Shown here in pieces: positions 9,301-16,880 of a stretch of 64,000 bases of DNA. The DNA comes from Pseudolachnospira sp051055405 (lineage in GTDB: Bacteria; Bacillota; Clostridia; Lachnospirales; Lachnospiraceae). The stretch spans positions 1,240,001 through 1,304,000 of the forward strand of contig NZ_CP167068.1 in the NCBI RefSeq assembly GCF_051055405.1. The letters are read 5' to 3'. Under the pieces are notes generated by a model. The model did no database searches and was not told the origin of the DNA. It worked only from the letters and a program-made list of their open reading frames with translations. The number at the start of each line of letters is the position of its first letter. The stretch's first letter is position 1. The translations under genes were made by a program, and so were the position numbers.

Positions 9301-10889
9301 GAGACTTACAGTATGAATTATTGCAGTGTTTGCCGGAAGAAAGAATTAGCACAAAAGCAAAAGAATTGTTGCGTGTGCTGGATAGGCGTTTTCATAAAGT
9401 TCCATCTCGCTATTGTAATAAAAATGGGCATTCGGGATGGGTAAGGTCACCTGTTTCAGATAAAAATATTAGTAAGGGGCAATGGCTTCAAATCATCACG
9501 AATAGCAAGTTGAAGAGCCGGAGTCAACATAGATGGGTTGAAGTAAAAGGTGGATTTATTGAGAGTTCTTATGAAGCATATGCGAGTGATTTTCAATCAG
9601 TAGTAAAGCAGCATCCACAGGAAATGATAAGGCTTGTTTTAGAGAACAAGGAACAGGTATTGCCTGTGTTTGTGGATTCTTTGTTTTTAGGAGTGGAAAT
9701 ATCGGAGAAATTGGGGGAGGTTGATTTTTCGGTTATAGAGAAATTATTGCTTGAATTTCCATGTGATATGAAAAATCATAGGGCTTCATATTTTTGTGGA
9801 ATAGTTGAAAAAATAAGTGATGCTAATTGGTCTTCAGAAGTAATAGAACAATTAATGAATATTTCTTTAAAACATAGTAATCCAGAATTAAATAATCCCA
9901 ATGTAACAAACTTGAAAGACAAAGAAATGAAGAGTTGTGATATGTTACATAGCAATGCATTAAATTGTGTCAGAGGAAACGCAGCAAGGGCGATAGGACA
10001 TTTGCTCTGGGAAGACAAGGGATTGTTTTCACGATTTAAAGATGTTATTGAAAGATTAACAAAAGATGAAAATCCTGCGGTGCGTTTTGCATCTTTGTAT
10101 GCTTTATGGCCATCTTTTAATATCAATAGAGAATGGGCAGAAGAAAAAATTATATATTTGTATGAGTCAGATGTTCGAATGGCAAGTTTTCATGATTCGA
10201 GCAATATGTTTTTTCTGCTATATCCTAAATACAGGGAAAGGATTATTAATATTATTGAGAAATGTTTTGAATCGGAAGATAAACAACTTGTAGAAATAGG
10301 AGGATATGCCGTCTGTGAATTTTATATACAACATAATGAATTTGAAACGATTGTGATGTCCGTTGAATCTAGAAGTGCAGAGCAAATAAAAGCTATATTG
10401 GATATGGCGGTAATCTATTTGGAGGTTAATGATTATCGGGAGGTAGCAAAAGATATCATTCTTACTTATAAGAGCATTGATATGGATGTAGAATTTCCAT
10501 TATCTAAAATGTTTTATGAGAAATATGTTGATGTCAAGAATGATAGGGAGTTTTTAAGGGAGTTTATGAAAACTAGGGTGAGCAGGAGGACTGTAAGTGC
10601 ATTTGTTCATTATCTGGAAGAGAATGCAGTTTCCATTGTTGATTATGCAGACATTGTTATACAGTTATGTGAAAATATTTTACAGATGGAAATAGAGACT
10701 TTGAGAAAGCAATGGGGCATAGAAGATAAGATTTCAAAATTGATTATATCTTTATATGATGAGACAGCGAATTCTAGTAAAACGGCAGATAAACAGATTG
10801 CTGATAAATGTCTGGACTTATGGGATATTATGTTTGAAAGGCAACTCGGATCAGTGAGAGAAGTCAGTAGGAAATTGATGGAACGGTAA
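6333..10889 (+). CDS. PD-(D/E)xK nuclease - STAND-type NTPase, Avs/Cap4-like putative anti-phage protein
   Basis: A very large (1518-aa) cytoplasmic protein. Residues 1-120 resemble a Cap4/DUF4297-type endonuclease: GGRADKQGNRYE at the start, then GTDILV with D49 and a QCK motif at 63-65, giving a D...(Q/E)xK active site. Next comes a P-loop NTPase with Walker A GSAGYGKS (288-295), Walker B AVIILDQLDAL (352-362), an arginine-bearing strand IIFVCRTYD near 395-404, and a winged-helix-like end VGFVHQSILDYFISQRMM (553-570), the order seen in STAND ATPases. The remaining 950 residues are helical, with HEAT-like stretches near 1200-1290 (NPAVRFASLYAL), and would be the sensor. In Avs proteins such a sensor binds a phage protein and triggers the nuclease. 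I prefer ATG 6333 (after AGAGGGACGAAATC) over an upstream in-frame TTG. The gene is strikingly AT-rich compared with both flanks, a sign of transfer. The NTPase and nuclease are seen; the defence role is inferred. Confidence 0.82.
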   Translation: MPFEKGGRADKQGNRYEINCIIYEMLKVLDETNYGVIVEALGTDEIGTDILVMTFDGQEEHQQCKARNGSKEYWDISDLKAKDIFSTWKVQLNRGNRRRVSLVSPMTCSFLFDLHNRACNTSGKAEDFYSIQIMKSSKEFQKFYKSFCAAMDLNCDKDVDVLKSVDYLKRIFYKQISEYELQERINQNIQYLFSSEQKVVYNALLSFVVVGDILGKQITQSILCDYFIKQGITLRLKDGDKRIAPRINEINREYRENFRALQGGLIHREEFDDCIKAIENEKSAIISGSAGYGKSGCTEAILNYCDERKLPYIAIKLDRRIPHKNCEIWGQALGLPGSIVHSIHCISRNENAVIILDQLDALRWTQANSSEALAVCMELIRQVEYLNCERKKKIIIIFVCRTYDLENDNNINSLFKKKETAEDDWEIVKVGDFNEDVVKRIVGKHYEQLSLRLKKLLRIPSNLYIWQHLDKEEVYADCLTTSHLIDKWFEQICRKSVTVGLQQKSVNEAKTNIVEILDRAGRLYVPKQILHVEDAGLDYLVSSEIITIQNNRVGFVHQSILDYFISQRMMEKYFSGQSIENVIGEKSKQTPGRRYQVQMFLQNLLEYDSSDFILIGKRMLISDDIRYYVKYVFYEMLRQIQEPDDNIIQFIIDNCENEIYGKYILNNVIFSRKQYIAVLRNQGVLERWYSEHEKKVLVFNLLQSITPDLDNEDIFFIKKHAFSDKNDDEQFMGCFLQDIMQESAEMFELRMMFYEHYPEYAKAVYIDVKSMMKQFETRTIRLISFWLQNKIKSQGRYVYRYEEELVDSDDSFFIDNGEVVLNEFLPYIPKESGREVKYSDWSERYAHKRNIERACVCLVKKATIVLCSKSPERFWEYYEPYMGQGYHVFNEIILTGLAALSSLYSNRIMRYLSNDMDKNVFDCTSGAEDELGLAKEVLKIHGSNCNKETLLVTEEAICRYISPNASEWYKRRIEQNKQKEYPSVYWSFWGDLQYELLQCLPEERISTKAKELLRVLDRRFHKVPSRYCNKNGHSGWVRSPVSDKNISKGQWLQIITNSKLKSRSQHRWVEVKGGFIESSYEAYASDFQSVVKQHPQEMIRLVLENKEQVLPVFVDSLFLGVEISEKLGEVDFSVIEKLLLEFPCDMKNHRASYFCGIVEKISDANWSSEVIEQLMNISLKHSNPELNNPNVTNLKDKEMKSCDMLHSNALNCVRGNAARAIGHLLWEDKGLFSRFKDVIERLTKDENPAVRFASLYALWPSFNINREWAEEKIIYLYESDVRMASFHDSSNMFFLLYPKYRERIINIIEKCFESEDKQLVEIGGYAVCEFYIQHNEFETIVMSVESRSAEQIKAILDMAVIYLEVNDYREVAKDIILTYKSIDMDVEFPLSKMFYEKYVDVKNDREFLREFMKTRVSRRTVSAFVHYLEENAVSIVDYADIVIQLCENILQMEIETLRKQWGIEDKISKLIISLYDETANSSKTADKQIADKCLDLWDIMFERQLGSVREVSRKLMER

Positions 10890-10904
10890 AAGGGGGGCCG
10901 AAAA

Positions 10905-11924
10905 GTGGAAAATAAAAAAGGAAATTTAAATATTGTTGATAATGAAATTCTCATATACCAAACGGAAGATGGGCATACCAAGATTGATGTGAAGTTGGAA
11001 GGCGAAACGGTTTGGCTTACACAGGCGCAATTATGTGAACTCTACCAAACCAGTAAATCCAATATTAGTGAGCATATTAAACATATTTTTGAAGAAGGAG
11101 AGTTAGAAGAAAATGCAGTTGTTCGGAAATTCCGAACAACTGCGGCTGATGGAAAAAATTATAATACAATCCACTATAATCTTGATATGATTATTTCTCT
11201 TGGCTATCGCGTAAAATCCAAAATTGCAACTAATTTTCGGCGTTGGGCTACAGAACGGCTGAAAGAGTATATGATTAAGGGTTTTACTATGGATGATGAG
11301 CGCTTGAAAGGAAGCGGTGGTGGGAATTACTGGAAGGAATTACTCGACCGTATTCGGGATATCCGTTCATCTGAAAAGGTCATGTATCGACAGGTGCTGG
11401 ATTTGTATGCAACAAGTGTTGATTACGATCCTAAAAGCAGTGAGTCTATTGCATTTTTTAAAATGGTACAAAATAAATTGCATTATGCAGCCCATGGACA
11501 TACAGCAGCAGAAGTTATATATGAACGTGTTGATGCCAACCAGCCTTTTATGGGATTGAAGAGTTTTTCTGGGGATTTTCCCGCATTAAAAGATATAAGC
11601 ATTGCAAAGAATTATCTTAATGATGAGGAGTTAAAAATCCTAAATAATATTGTATCTGGTTACTTTGACTTTGCAGAAATTCAGGCCATGCGCCATAATC
11701 CCATGTATATGTCAGATTATGTGGAGCATCTTGATAATGTTTTGAAAACTACAGGCGAAAAAGTATTGCAGGGAGCTGGTACAATTAGTCATGCACAGGC
11801 AATAGAGAAGGCTGCAAAAGAGTATAAGAAATATCAGGTTCAGAACTTGTCTCCGGTTGAGGAAGAGTATTTGGAAAGCATTAGAAAGATTCGTGGTGCA
11901 GCAGAGAAAAACGGTAATAATTGA
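10905..11924 (+). CDS. RhuM-family protein
   Basis: A 339-aa member of the RhuM family (named after Salmonella RhuM). Recognisable blocks are VWLTQAQLCELYQTSKSNIS (a DNA-binding-like helix-turn-helix near 35-60), VRKFRTTAADGKNYNTIHYN, NFRRWATERLKEYMIKGF, and the second-half block YAAHGHTAAEVIYERVDA. The biochemical role of the family is not settled. In other genomes it often sits beside restriction-modification or other defence genes. The start is GTG 10905 after AGGGGGGCCGAAAA, only 15 bp past the nuclease-NTPase stop, so the two are almost certainly co-transcribed. It shares the AT-rich composition of that gene and marks the right end of the island. It may be a regulator or an accessory effector; the sequence alone cannot tell. 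Confidence 0.88.
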   Translation: MENKKGNLNIVDNEILIYQTEDGHTKIDVKLEGETVWLTQAQLCELYQTSKSNISEHIKHIFEEGELEENAVVRKFRTTAADGKNYNTIHYNLDMIISLGYRVKSKIATNFRRWATERLKEYMIKGFTMDDERLKGSGGGNYWKELLDRIRDIRSSEKVMYRQVLDLYATSVDYDPKSSESIAFFKMVQNKLHYAAHGHTAAEVIYERVDANQPFMGLKSFSGDFPALKDISIAKNYLNDEELKILNNIVSGYFDFAEIQAMRHNPMYMSDYVEHLDNVLKTTGEKVLQGAGTISHAQAIEKAAKEYKKYQVQNLSPVEEEYLESIRKIRGAAEKNGNN

Positions 11925-11931
11925 TACAATG

Positions 11932-11967
11932 CAGTGGATTTACACGAGGATCCACTGGACATAATAG
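11932..11967 (+). promoter_or_regulatory. promoter with overlapping palindrome for the DUF4358-MBOAT-DHHW operon
   Basis: TTTACA (11939-11944) and TAATAG (11962-11967) are spaced by 17 bp. A perfect 8-bp inverted repeat, CAGTGGAT/ATCCACTG (11932-11939 and 11950-11957), overlaps the -35 box and spacer. It could be an operator, or a weak terminator hairpin for the RhuM gene, although no T-run follows. Confidence 0.45.
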
Positions 11968-11999
11968 ATAAAAATAATTCATAAAAAGGAGATGACACG

Positions 12000-12572
12000 A
12001 TGAAAAAAGCAGCAGCACTCGTTTTAGTAGGAGCCATGATTTTTACCCTATTCGGATGCGGAAGCAAGCAGGAGCAGACGGAGGAAAGTAAAGGCTCCCA
12101 ATATGCGTCGGCTTTGGACGTGCTGAGCGCAGTGGTGGACGCTTACGCCGAAGAAGATTTGTTCGCTATGTATGGGGGAAATCAGGAAAATGCAGTTATG
12201 GATGCGCCGGGAAAATTTGATATCAGCAAAACCGAAGAACTGGATATCACCTTAGGCTTACCGGAAGATTTGGCGCCGGATATTGACGATGCCGCCTCCA
12301 TGGTGCATATGATGAATGCCAATACTTTTACCGGGGCCGTCTATCATCTAAAGGCAGGTATCGATAAAAATGCTTTCACGGATGCAGTGAAATCCCATAT
12401 TTTGGAACGGCAATGGATCTGCGGTCAGCCGGATACGCTGCTGATCCTGGATGTAGACGGGGAATATGTGGTGACTGCCTATGGGGAAGCAGAGATCATG
12501 AAAACGTTTCAGGCCAATGCCTTATCTGCCTTAAGCAGCGCAACAGTGATTGCAGAAGTACCGATTGGATAA
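12000..12572 (+). CDS. DUF4358-type lipoprotein
   Basis: A 190-aa exported lipoprotein. The signal peptide MKKAAALVLVGAMIFTLFGC ends in a lipobox with Cys20, so the mature protein should be lipid-anchored on the outer face of the membrane. The body has the features of DUF4358 proteins: a short acidic linker, then a region around an acidic-hydrophobic EELDITLGLPEDLAPDID segment, then YHLKAGIDKNAFTDAVKSHI. Function is unknown. The ATG follows AAAAAGGAGATGACACG. The MBOAT gene starts 20 bp downstream and the AlgJ/AlgX-like gene follows. This trio recurs in Lachnospiraceae and suggests that the lipoprotein helps acylate surface polymers. Confidence 0.82.
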   Translation: MKKAAALVLVGAMIFTLFGCGSKQEQTEESKGSQYASALDVLSAVVDAYAEEDLFAMYGGNQENAVMDAPGKFDISKTEELDITLGLPEDLAPDIDDAASMVHMMNANTFTGAVYHLKAGIDKNAFTDAVKSHILERQWICGQPDTLLILDVDGEYVVTAYGEAEIMKTFQANALSALSSATVIAEVPIG

Positions 12573-12591
12573 ATCAAAGGAAGATTAGGAG

Positions 12592-13989
12592 ATGCTTTTT
12601 TCCAGTATTTCATTTTTGTATTACTTTCTGCCATTGACAATCATTTTGTATTTTTTATCCCCAAGGTATCTTAAAAATGTCATGCTGCTGTTGAGCAGTA
12701 TCCTATTTTATGCCTGGGGAGAGCCCCGATACGTGTTTCTGATGGGTGGATCCATTTTGACTAGTTACGGCTTTGGAATAGGGATTGAAAAGTATAGAGG
12801 CAAGGGTTCCGGGAAGGTGTTTTGCGTTCTGGCGGTGATCCTTAGCCTCGCTGCATTGTTGTACTTTAAATATGCGGATTTTTTCCTGATCAATTGGAAT
12901 CGGGCCACCGGACAAAATATTCCTCTTTTGCATGTGGCGCTTCCCATCGGGATCAGTTTCTACACTTTCCAGATCATCAGCTATATCATTGACGTATACA
13001 GAGGGGAAGCGGCCCAGAAAAATATCATTCATCTAGCGACTTATATCGCCATGTTTCCGCAGCTCATCGCAGGTCCCATTGTCCGATACTCTGATATCGC
13101 GGGGCAGCTAAAGGAACGGCGGCACGCATGGGGGATGGCTGCCGAGGGAATTCGGCGTTTTATTATTGGATTGGGAAAAAAAGTATTGTTGGCCAACCAA
13201 TTGGGGGAACTGTGCAGCGTGTTCCGGGCGTCGGAGGAAAAATCCGTCTTGTTTTATTGGCTGTATGCCTTAGCCTTTGCTCTGCAGATCTATTTTGATT
13301 TTTCCGGATACAGCGATATGGCGATCGGACTGGGAAAAATATTTGGATTTCATTTTTCAGAGAACTTCCGTTATCCGTATATCTCCGCCAGCATTACAGA
13401 ATTCTGGCGCCGCTGGCATATTTCCCTTGGCTCATGGTTCCGGGATTACGTGTATATCCCTTTGGGAGGAAATCGTGTGAATCGAAAGCGGCATCTATGG
13501 AATATCTTCCTTGTGTGGGCGCTGACGGGATTTTGGCATGGGGCGGCATGGAATTTTATTGCATGGGGGCTGTTTTTTGCCATATTGCTGGCCATGGAAA
13601 AATTTTGGCTTGGAAAATGGCTGGAAAAAAGCCGGATTCTATCCCACAGTTACGTTTTGTTTTTGGTGATGATCAGCTTTATGATTTTCAATGCCCAGAA
13701 TATGGGACAAGCATTTTCCGACATCGGAGGGCTTTTTGGCGCTGGAGGAATTCCGCTCGCCTCCGGCGAGGCTTTATACTGCCTTCGGAGTTTTGGCGCG
13801 GTTTTCCTGATTTCCATCGTGGGCGCTACGCCAGTGATTCGGCAAATCATAGATAGGATTTCTAAGAGGCCGGCGGGCAGGAGAATGGTAAATGGGATGG
13901 AACCAATTGTCCTTGGCGTATTATTATTGATGATAACCGCCTATTTGGTGGACGGCTCTTTTAACCCTTTTTTATATTTTCGATTTTAA
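12592..13989 (+). CDS. MBOAT-family O-acyltransferase (AlgI/DltB-like)
   Basis: A 465-aa polytopic membrane protein of the membrane-bound O-acyltransferase family, about ten membrane segments. Family landmarks are LPIGISFYTFQIISYIIDVY, MFPQLIAGPIVRYSDI, YFDFSGYSDMAIGLGKIFG, FWRRWHISLGSWFRDYVYIP and GFWHGAAWNFIAWG, with the conserved catalytic His316 in WHG. In alginate and secondary cell-wall polymer systems such proteins pass acetyl groups across the membrane to an extracellular SGNH-like partner. That partner would be the AlgJ/AlgX-like protein encoded next. The ATG is preceded by GGAAGATTAGGAG. Length and motif order are normal. The polymer that is modified cannot be read from the sequence. 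Confidence 0.93.
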   Translation: MLFSSISFLYYFLPLTIILYFLSPRYLKNVMLLLSSILFYAWGEPRYVFLMGGSILTSYGFGIGIEKYRGKGSGKVFCVLAVILSLAALLYFKYADFFLINWNRATGQNIPLLHVALPIGISFYTFQIISYIIDVYRGEAAQKNIIHLATYIAMFPQLIAGPIVRYSDIAGQLKERRHAWGMAAEGIRRFIIGLGKKVLLANQLGELCSVFRASEEKSVLFYWLYALAFALQIYFDFSGYSDMAIGLGKIFGFHFSENFRYPYISASITEFWRRWHISLGSWFRDYVYIPLGGNRVNRKRHLWNIFLVWALTGFWHGAAWNFIAWGLFFAILLAMEKFWLGKWLEKSRILSHSYVLFLVMISFMIFNAQNMGQAFSDIGGLFGAGGIPLASGEALYCLRSFGAVFLISIVGATPVIRQIIDRISKRPAGRRMVNGMEPIVLGVLLLMITAYLVDGSFNPFLYFRF

Positions 13990-14002
13990 GGAGGAGCCAT
14001 AT

Positions 14003-15100
14003 ATGAATACGCAGAAAAAAGATCAGGTGATCTGTATTTTTGCCGCGCTCGTTTTTTTGACCGGCTTCTTGTTATGTGTGTTCCTGCCTAAAGCCGAATA
14101 TTCGGAGAGCGAGAGACGCAAGCTTGCGGCTATGCCGGAAATTTCACCTTCTAGGATCTGGGATGGACGTTTTATGACAGATTTTGAGTCCTATACGGTG
14201 GACACGTTTCCATTTCGGGAACAGATGCGGACGATCAAGGCATGGACGGCCACGAAAGTTTTTGGACGACAGGATAACAATGGAATCTATTGTTGGGACG
14301 GCTTTCTCTCTGCCATAGAGTACCCGCTCCATGAATCTTCTTTCAAACGGGCGGAGGAACGTTTTCGATATGTGTGCGGGAAATACCTGACGGAAAAGAA
14401 CAGAGTTTTCCTTTCTGTTATTCCAGATAAGAATTGCTTTTTGGCGCAAAAGAGCGGGCATCTTTCGATGGATTATGCGGAAATCGAAAAATGGATGGCA
14501 CAAAACGCGGATTTTGCGGAGTATATCACGATTTCAGACCTTTTAGATAGGGACGATTACTATAAAACAGATACCCACTGGCGTCAGGAAAAAATCGTAG
14601 ATGTAGCGGAGCGGCTGGCGCAGGCAATGGATGCCGACGTTTTGACGGATTATGAGATTCGTACATTGGAGCAGGAATTCTATGGAGTATATTATGGACA
14701 GTCCGCCTTGCCTGCCGAATCGGATACTTTGCAGTACTTGACCAATGCGGCAATACAGGAATGTACGGCATATGACTGGCAAAATAGGAAGGATATGCCG
14801 GTATATGATCTTGAGCGCGCAGGAGGAAAAGATCCTTATGAACTGTTTTTGTCCGGCCCGCTGTCTCTTGTTACGATCGAGAATCCAACGGCGCAAACCG
14901 ATAAAAAATTGGTGATGTTCCGAGATTCTTTTGGATCCAGTATTGCCCCTTTACTGATTGGCGGGTATTCCCAGATTACTTTGGTTGATATTCGGTATAT
15001 CCAGCCGGATTATCTGGGGCAGTTTATTGATTTTGACGACTGCGACGTACTTTTTTTATACAGCACGCTTGTTTTGAATCATAGCGAGACTTTGAAGTAA
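14003..15100 (+). CDS. DHHW-family (AlgJ/AlgX-like) O-acetylation protein
   Basis: A 365-aa protein with an N-terminal membrane anchor (VICIFAALVFLTGFLLCVF) and an extracellular AlgX/AlgJ-like domain. The signature region reads YYKTDTHW, so Asp190 and His192 form the DxH pair. The family name motif DHHW is here DTHW. The third catalytic residue, Ser309, lies in FRDSFGSS. The Asp-His-Ser arrangement matches the SGNH-like acetyltransferase triad of AlgX. Start at ATG after TAAGGAGGAGCCATAT, 13 bp behind the MBOAT gene. Together with the MBOAT and DUF4358 proteins it probably transfers an acyl group to an extracellular glycan. A hairpin at 15232-15277 ends the operon. Confidence 0.88.
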   Translation: MNTQKKDQVICIFAALVFLTGFLLCVFLPKAEYSESERRKLAAMPEISPSRIWDGRFMTDFESYTVDTFPFREQMRTIKAWTATKVFGRQDNNGIYCWDGFLSAIEYPLHESSFKRAEERFRYVCGKYLTEKNRVFLSVIPDKNCFLAQKSGHLSMDYAEIEKWMAQNADFAEYITISDLLDRDDYYKTDTHWRQEKIVDVAERLAQAMDADVLTDYEIRTLEQEFYGVYYGQSALPAESDTLQYLTNAAIQECTAYDWQNRKDMPVYDLERAGGKDPYELFLSGPLSLVTIENPTAQTDKKLVMFRDSFGSSIAPLLIGGYSQITLVDIRYIQPDYLGQFIDFDDCDVLFLYSTLVLNHSETLK

Positions 15101-15231
15101 ACGTATTTCTCTGATGCAGCGCGAGTCCTTTTGGGCGGCGGAAAGGAAGATGGCATCAGAGCTGCCCCGCCGCAGGCGGAAAATTTCACCAAGCGGAATT
15201 CTTTTTTGTGAGGATGAAAATATAGGTCCGA

Positions 15232-15277
15232 AATCCACCAAAAAGGCGCCTGGATACAGCGTCTTTTTGGTGGATTT
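15232..15277. terminator. bidirectional terminator between convergent units
   Basis: Long stem AATCCACCAAAAAGGCGC / GCGTCTTTTTGGTGGATT with a 9-nt loop, lying between the + strand DHHW gene and the - strand Spo0A-domain gene, followed by TT on both sides. Confidence 0.7.
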
Positions 15278-15298
15278 TAAGCTATTGGCTCACTGGAA

Positions 15299-15622
15299 CT
15301 AATGGGAGAGATACCGGACCAGATAGTAGATCATCTCCCCTGGACTGGGTTTCTCCAATAACCTGCGTCCAACAAGCTGTTCCAGCGCGTTCCGGTTTCC
15401 ATATTCCCAACAATCATCGACGGCGCGGGCTAAGCCTCTGGCCACGCTGTGCGTGGTGGCTCCAGTCCTTTCCGCAATTTTGGGATAGAGAGAAGTGGTC
15501 AGGCTGCGGATCGGATATCCATCTTCCAGAACAATTTCGATCGCAGCGGTTAGATAGCGATACCCAACGCGAGTAGGCCGCCCAGCGATCCAGTAAATAA
15601 GGGTTTCAATAGATTCTTTCAT
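15299..15622 (-). CDS. stand-alone Spo0A C-terminal DNA-binding domain protein
   Basis: A 107-aa protein consisting only of the helical Spo0A_C effector domain, without the phospho-receiver half of Spo0A. Recognisable features are SIETLIYWIAG at the start, GYRYLTAAIEIVLED, SLYPKIAERTGATTHSVARG over the DNA-contacting helices, and CWEYGNRNALEQLVG. In Spo0A this domain binds 0A boxes (TGTCGAA). The recognition helix here differs (THSVARGLARAV against the usual SRVERAIRHAI), so the target may differ. I chose ATG 15622 because AGAAAGGAGATTTTGCT precedes it; the frame is open for 30 more codons upstream without a good site. It could modulate sporulation genes by competing for boxes. It faces the hydrolase gene divergently. 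Confidence 0.88.
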   Translation of the reverse strand: MKESIETLIYWIAGRPTRVGYRYLTAAIEIVLEDGYPIRSLTTSLYPKIAERTGATTHSVARGLARAVDDCWEYGNRNALEQLVGRRLLEKPSPGEMIYYLVRYLSH

Positions 15623-15728
15623 AGCAAAATCTCCTTTCTGACTTTGAATGTAGTTTACAGTACAGAGAAGACGGATAGGCTGTAAAGCGAAAAGATAGAC
15701 AGAAAGAGACATTAAATAATATTATTAT

Positions 15729-15790
15729 CTTCCATTGACAAGGGTATACACGGTTAGGACAGCATATGCCCTTGTCAATGGAAGGTATCG
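15729..15790. repeat. palindromic element, copy B (CCTTCCATTGACAAGGG arms)
   Basis: Left arm CTTCCATTGACAAGGGTAT and right arm ATATGCCCTTGTCAATGGAAG form a long hairpin around the loop ACACGGTTAGGACAGC. The left arm plus loop is repeated at 4531-4568. It sits between the divergent Spo0A-domain and hydrolase genes. It is a candidate small dispersed repeat (REP-like) or regulatory hairpin. Confidence 0.65.
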
Positions 15791-15898
15791 ATAAATGCGA
15801 AAAGAATTCATAGGATTGGAGGCGACAGACTGGCTCTGGAACCGAAATACTTCCCACGCATAAAATAAAGGTATAGCGATCAAGAACGGGAGTCTTTT

Positions 15899-16879
15899 AT
15901 GAAACGAGCAGTTCAGTTGGAGCCGGCAGCTGAGGCAGTCAGCAATGCGGCCATCGAATGCCCAAGAATTTATCAGCTTCCCCCAAGAGAAGGCAGGGAA
16001 GTTTTAGAAAAAACGCAGGATTCATCGGTTTATTTATACCCAGCTCAAACGGATTCTACCATAGTTATGACGAACCGATGGGGACGGGTTCCTGTGGCGA
16101 TTGTCATACCGGAAAATATATGCAATCCGGCAGACGTGATTTTTTATATCCATGGAGCTGGTTGGGTCTTTGGAAGTTTTCATACCCATGAAAAGCTGGT
16201 TCGAGAATTAGCGGCGCGGACACGATGTATTGTCGTATTTCCGGAATATGCCAGAGCTCCGGAAGCCAGATATCCTATTGCTATCGAACAGTGTTATGCA
16301 GTTCTTTGCCGGCTGCCGGAACTAATTTCCCAGGCGGGATATACGATGAATATGGAAACCTTGACTGTTGCCGGGGACAGTGCAGGAGGAAATCTGGCGA
16401 TTGCAATGACCTTGCTGGCGAAATTTAGAAATGGTCCCAAAATCCAGAAACAGCTTCTGTTTTATCCTGTAACCAACGCGTGCTTTGATACGGAATCTTA
16501 TCATATGTTTGCTGAGGATTATTATCTTTACCGGGATGGAATGAAATGGTTTTGGGATCAATACGCTCCGTCTAGGAGAGATCGAAACCAGATTTTTGCA
16601 TCTCCTTTGCAGGCAAATATCAATCAGCTTTGCGGGCTTCCAGAAGCATTGATCATCAATGGAGAGGCGGATGTACTTCGCGACGAAGGGGAAGCTTACG
16701 CCAGAAAATTGCGGGCTGCTGGGGTACCGGTGACGGCGGTTCGCTTTCAAGCGATCATTCATGACTTTGTTATGCTGAATTCTCTGGATGAAACAAACGC
16801 ATGCCGCGCGGCTATGGATCTTGCGACGGAATGGATTTGCCGGAACAATTGGGAGAACCGAAACGAACACTCCTGCTAG
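15899..16879 (+). CDS. alpha/beta hydrolase (hormone-sensitive-lipase family esterase)
   Basis: A 326-aa cytoplasmic esterase or lipase-like hydrolase. The oxyanion-hole motif HGAGW (85-89) is the HGGGW of the HSL family. The nucleophile is Ser161 in GDSAGG, and Asp258 (GEADVLRDE) and His288 (IIHDFVMLN) complete the triad. Length is typical (300-330 aa). The substrate is not predictable beyond a short acyl ester. ATG 15899 follows AACGGGAGTCTTTT, a moderate site. The gene ends exactly at the left edge of the giant hairpin element (16881-17123), so the last codons may have been remodelled by that insertion. No operon partner. Confidence 0.9.
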   Translation: MKRAVQLEPAAEAVSNAAIECPRIYQLPPREGREVLEKTQDSSVYLYPAQTDSTIVMTNRWGRVPVAIVIPENICNPADVIFYIHGAGWVFGSFHTHEKLVRELAARTRCIVVFPEYARAPEARYPIAIEQCYAVLCRLPELISQAGYTMNMETLTVAGDSAGGNLAIAMTLLAKFRNGPKIQKQLLFYPVTNACFDTESYHMFAEDYYLYRDGMKWFWDQYAPSRRDRNQIFASPLQANINQLCGLPEALIINGEADVLRDEGEAYARKLRAAGVPVTAVRFQAIIHDFVMLNSLDETNACRAAMDLATEWICRNNWENRNEHSC

Positions 16880-16880
16880 G

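Noticed and set aside
5972..11999. Integrase or att sites bounding the AT-rich island
   Set aside because: I looked for an integrase or transposase frame and for matching direct repeats at both edges and found none, so the mode of entry is not shown.
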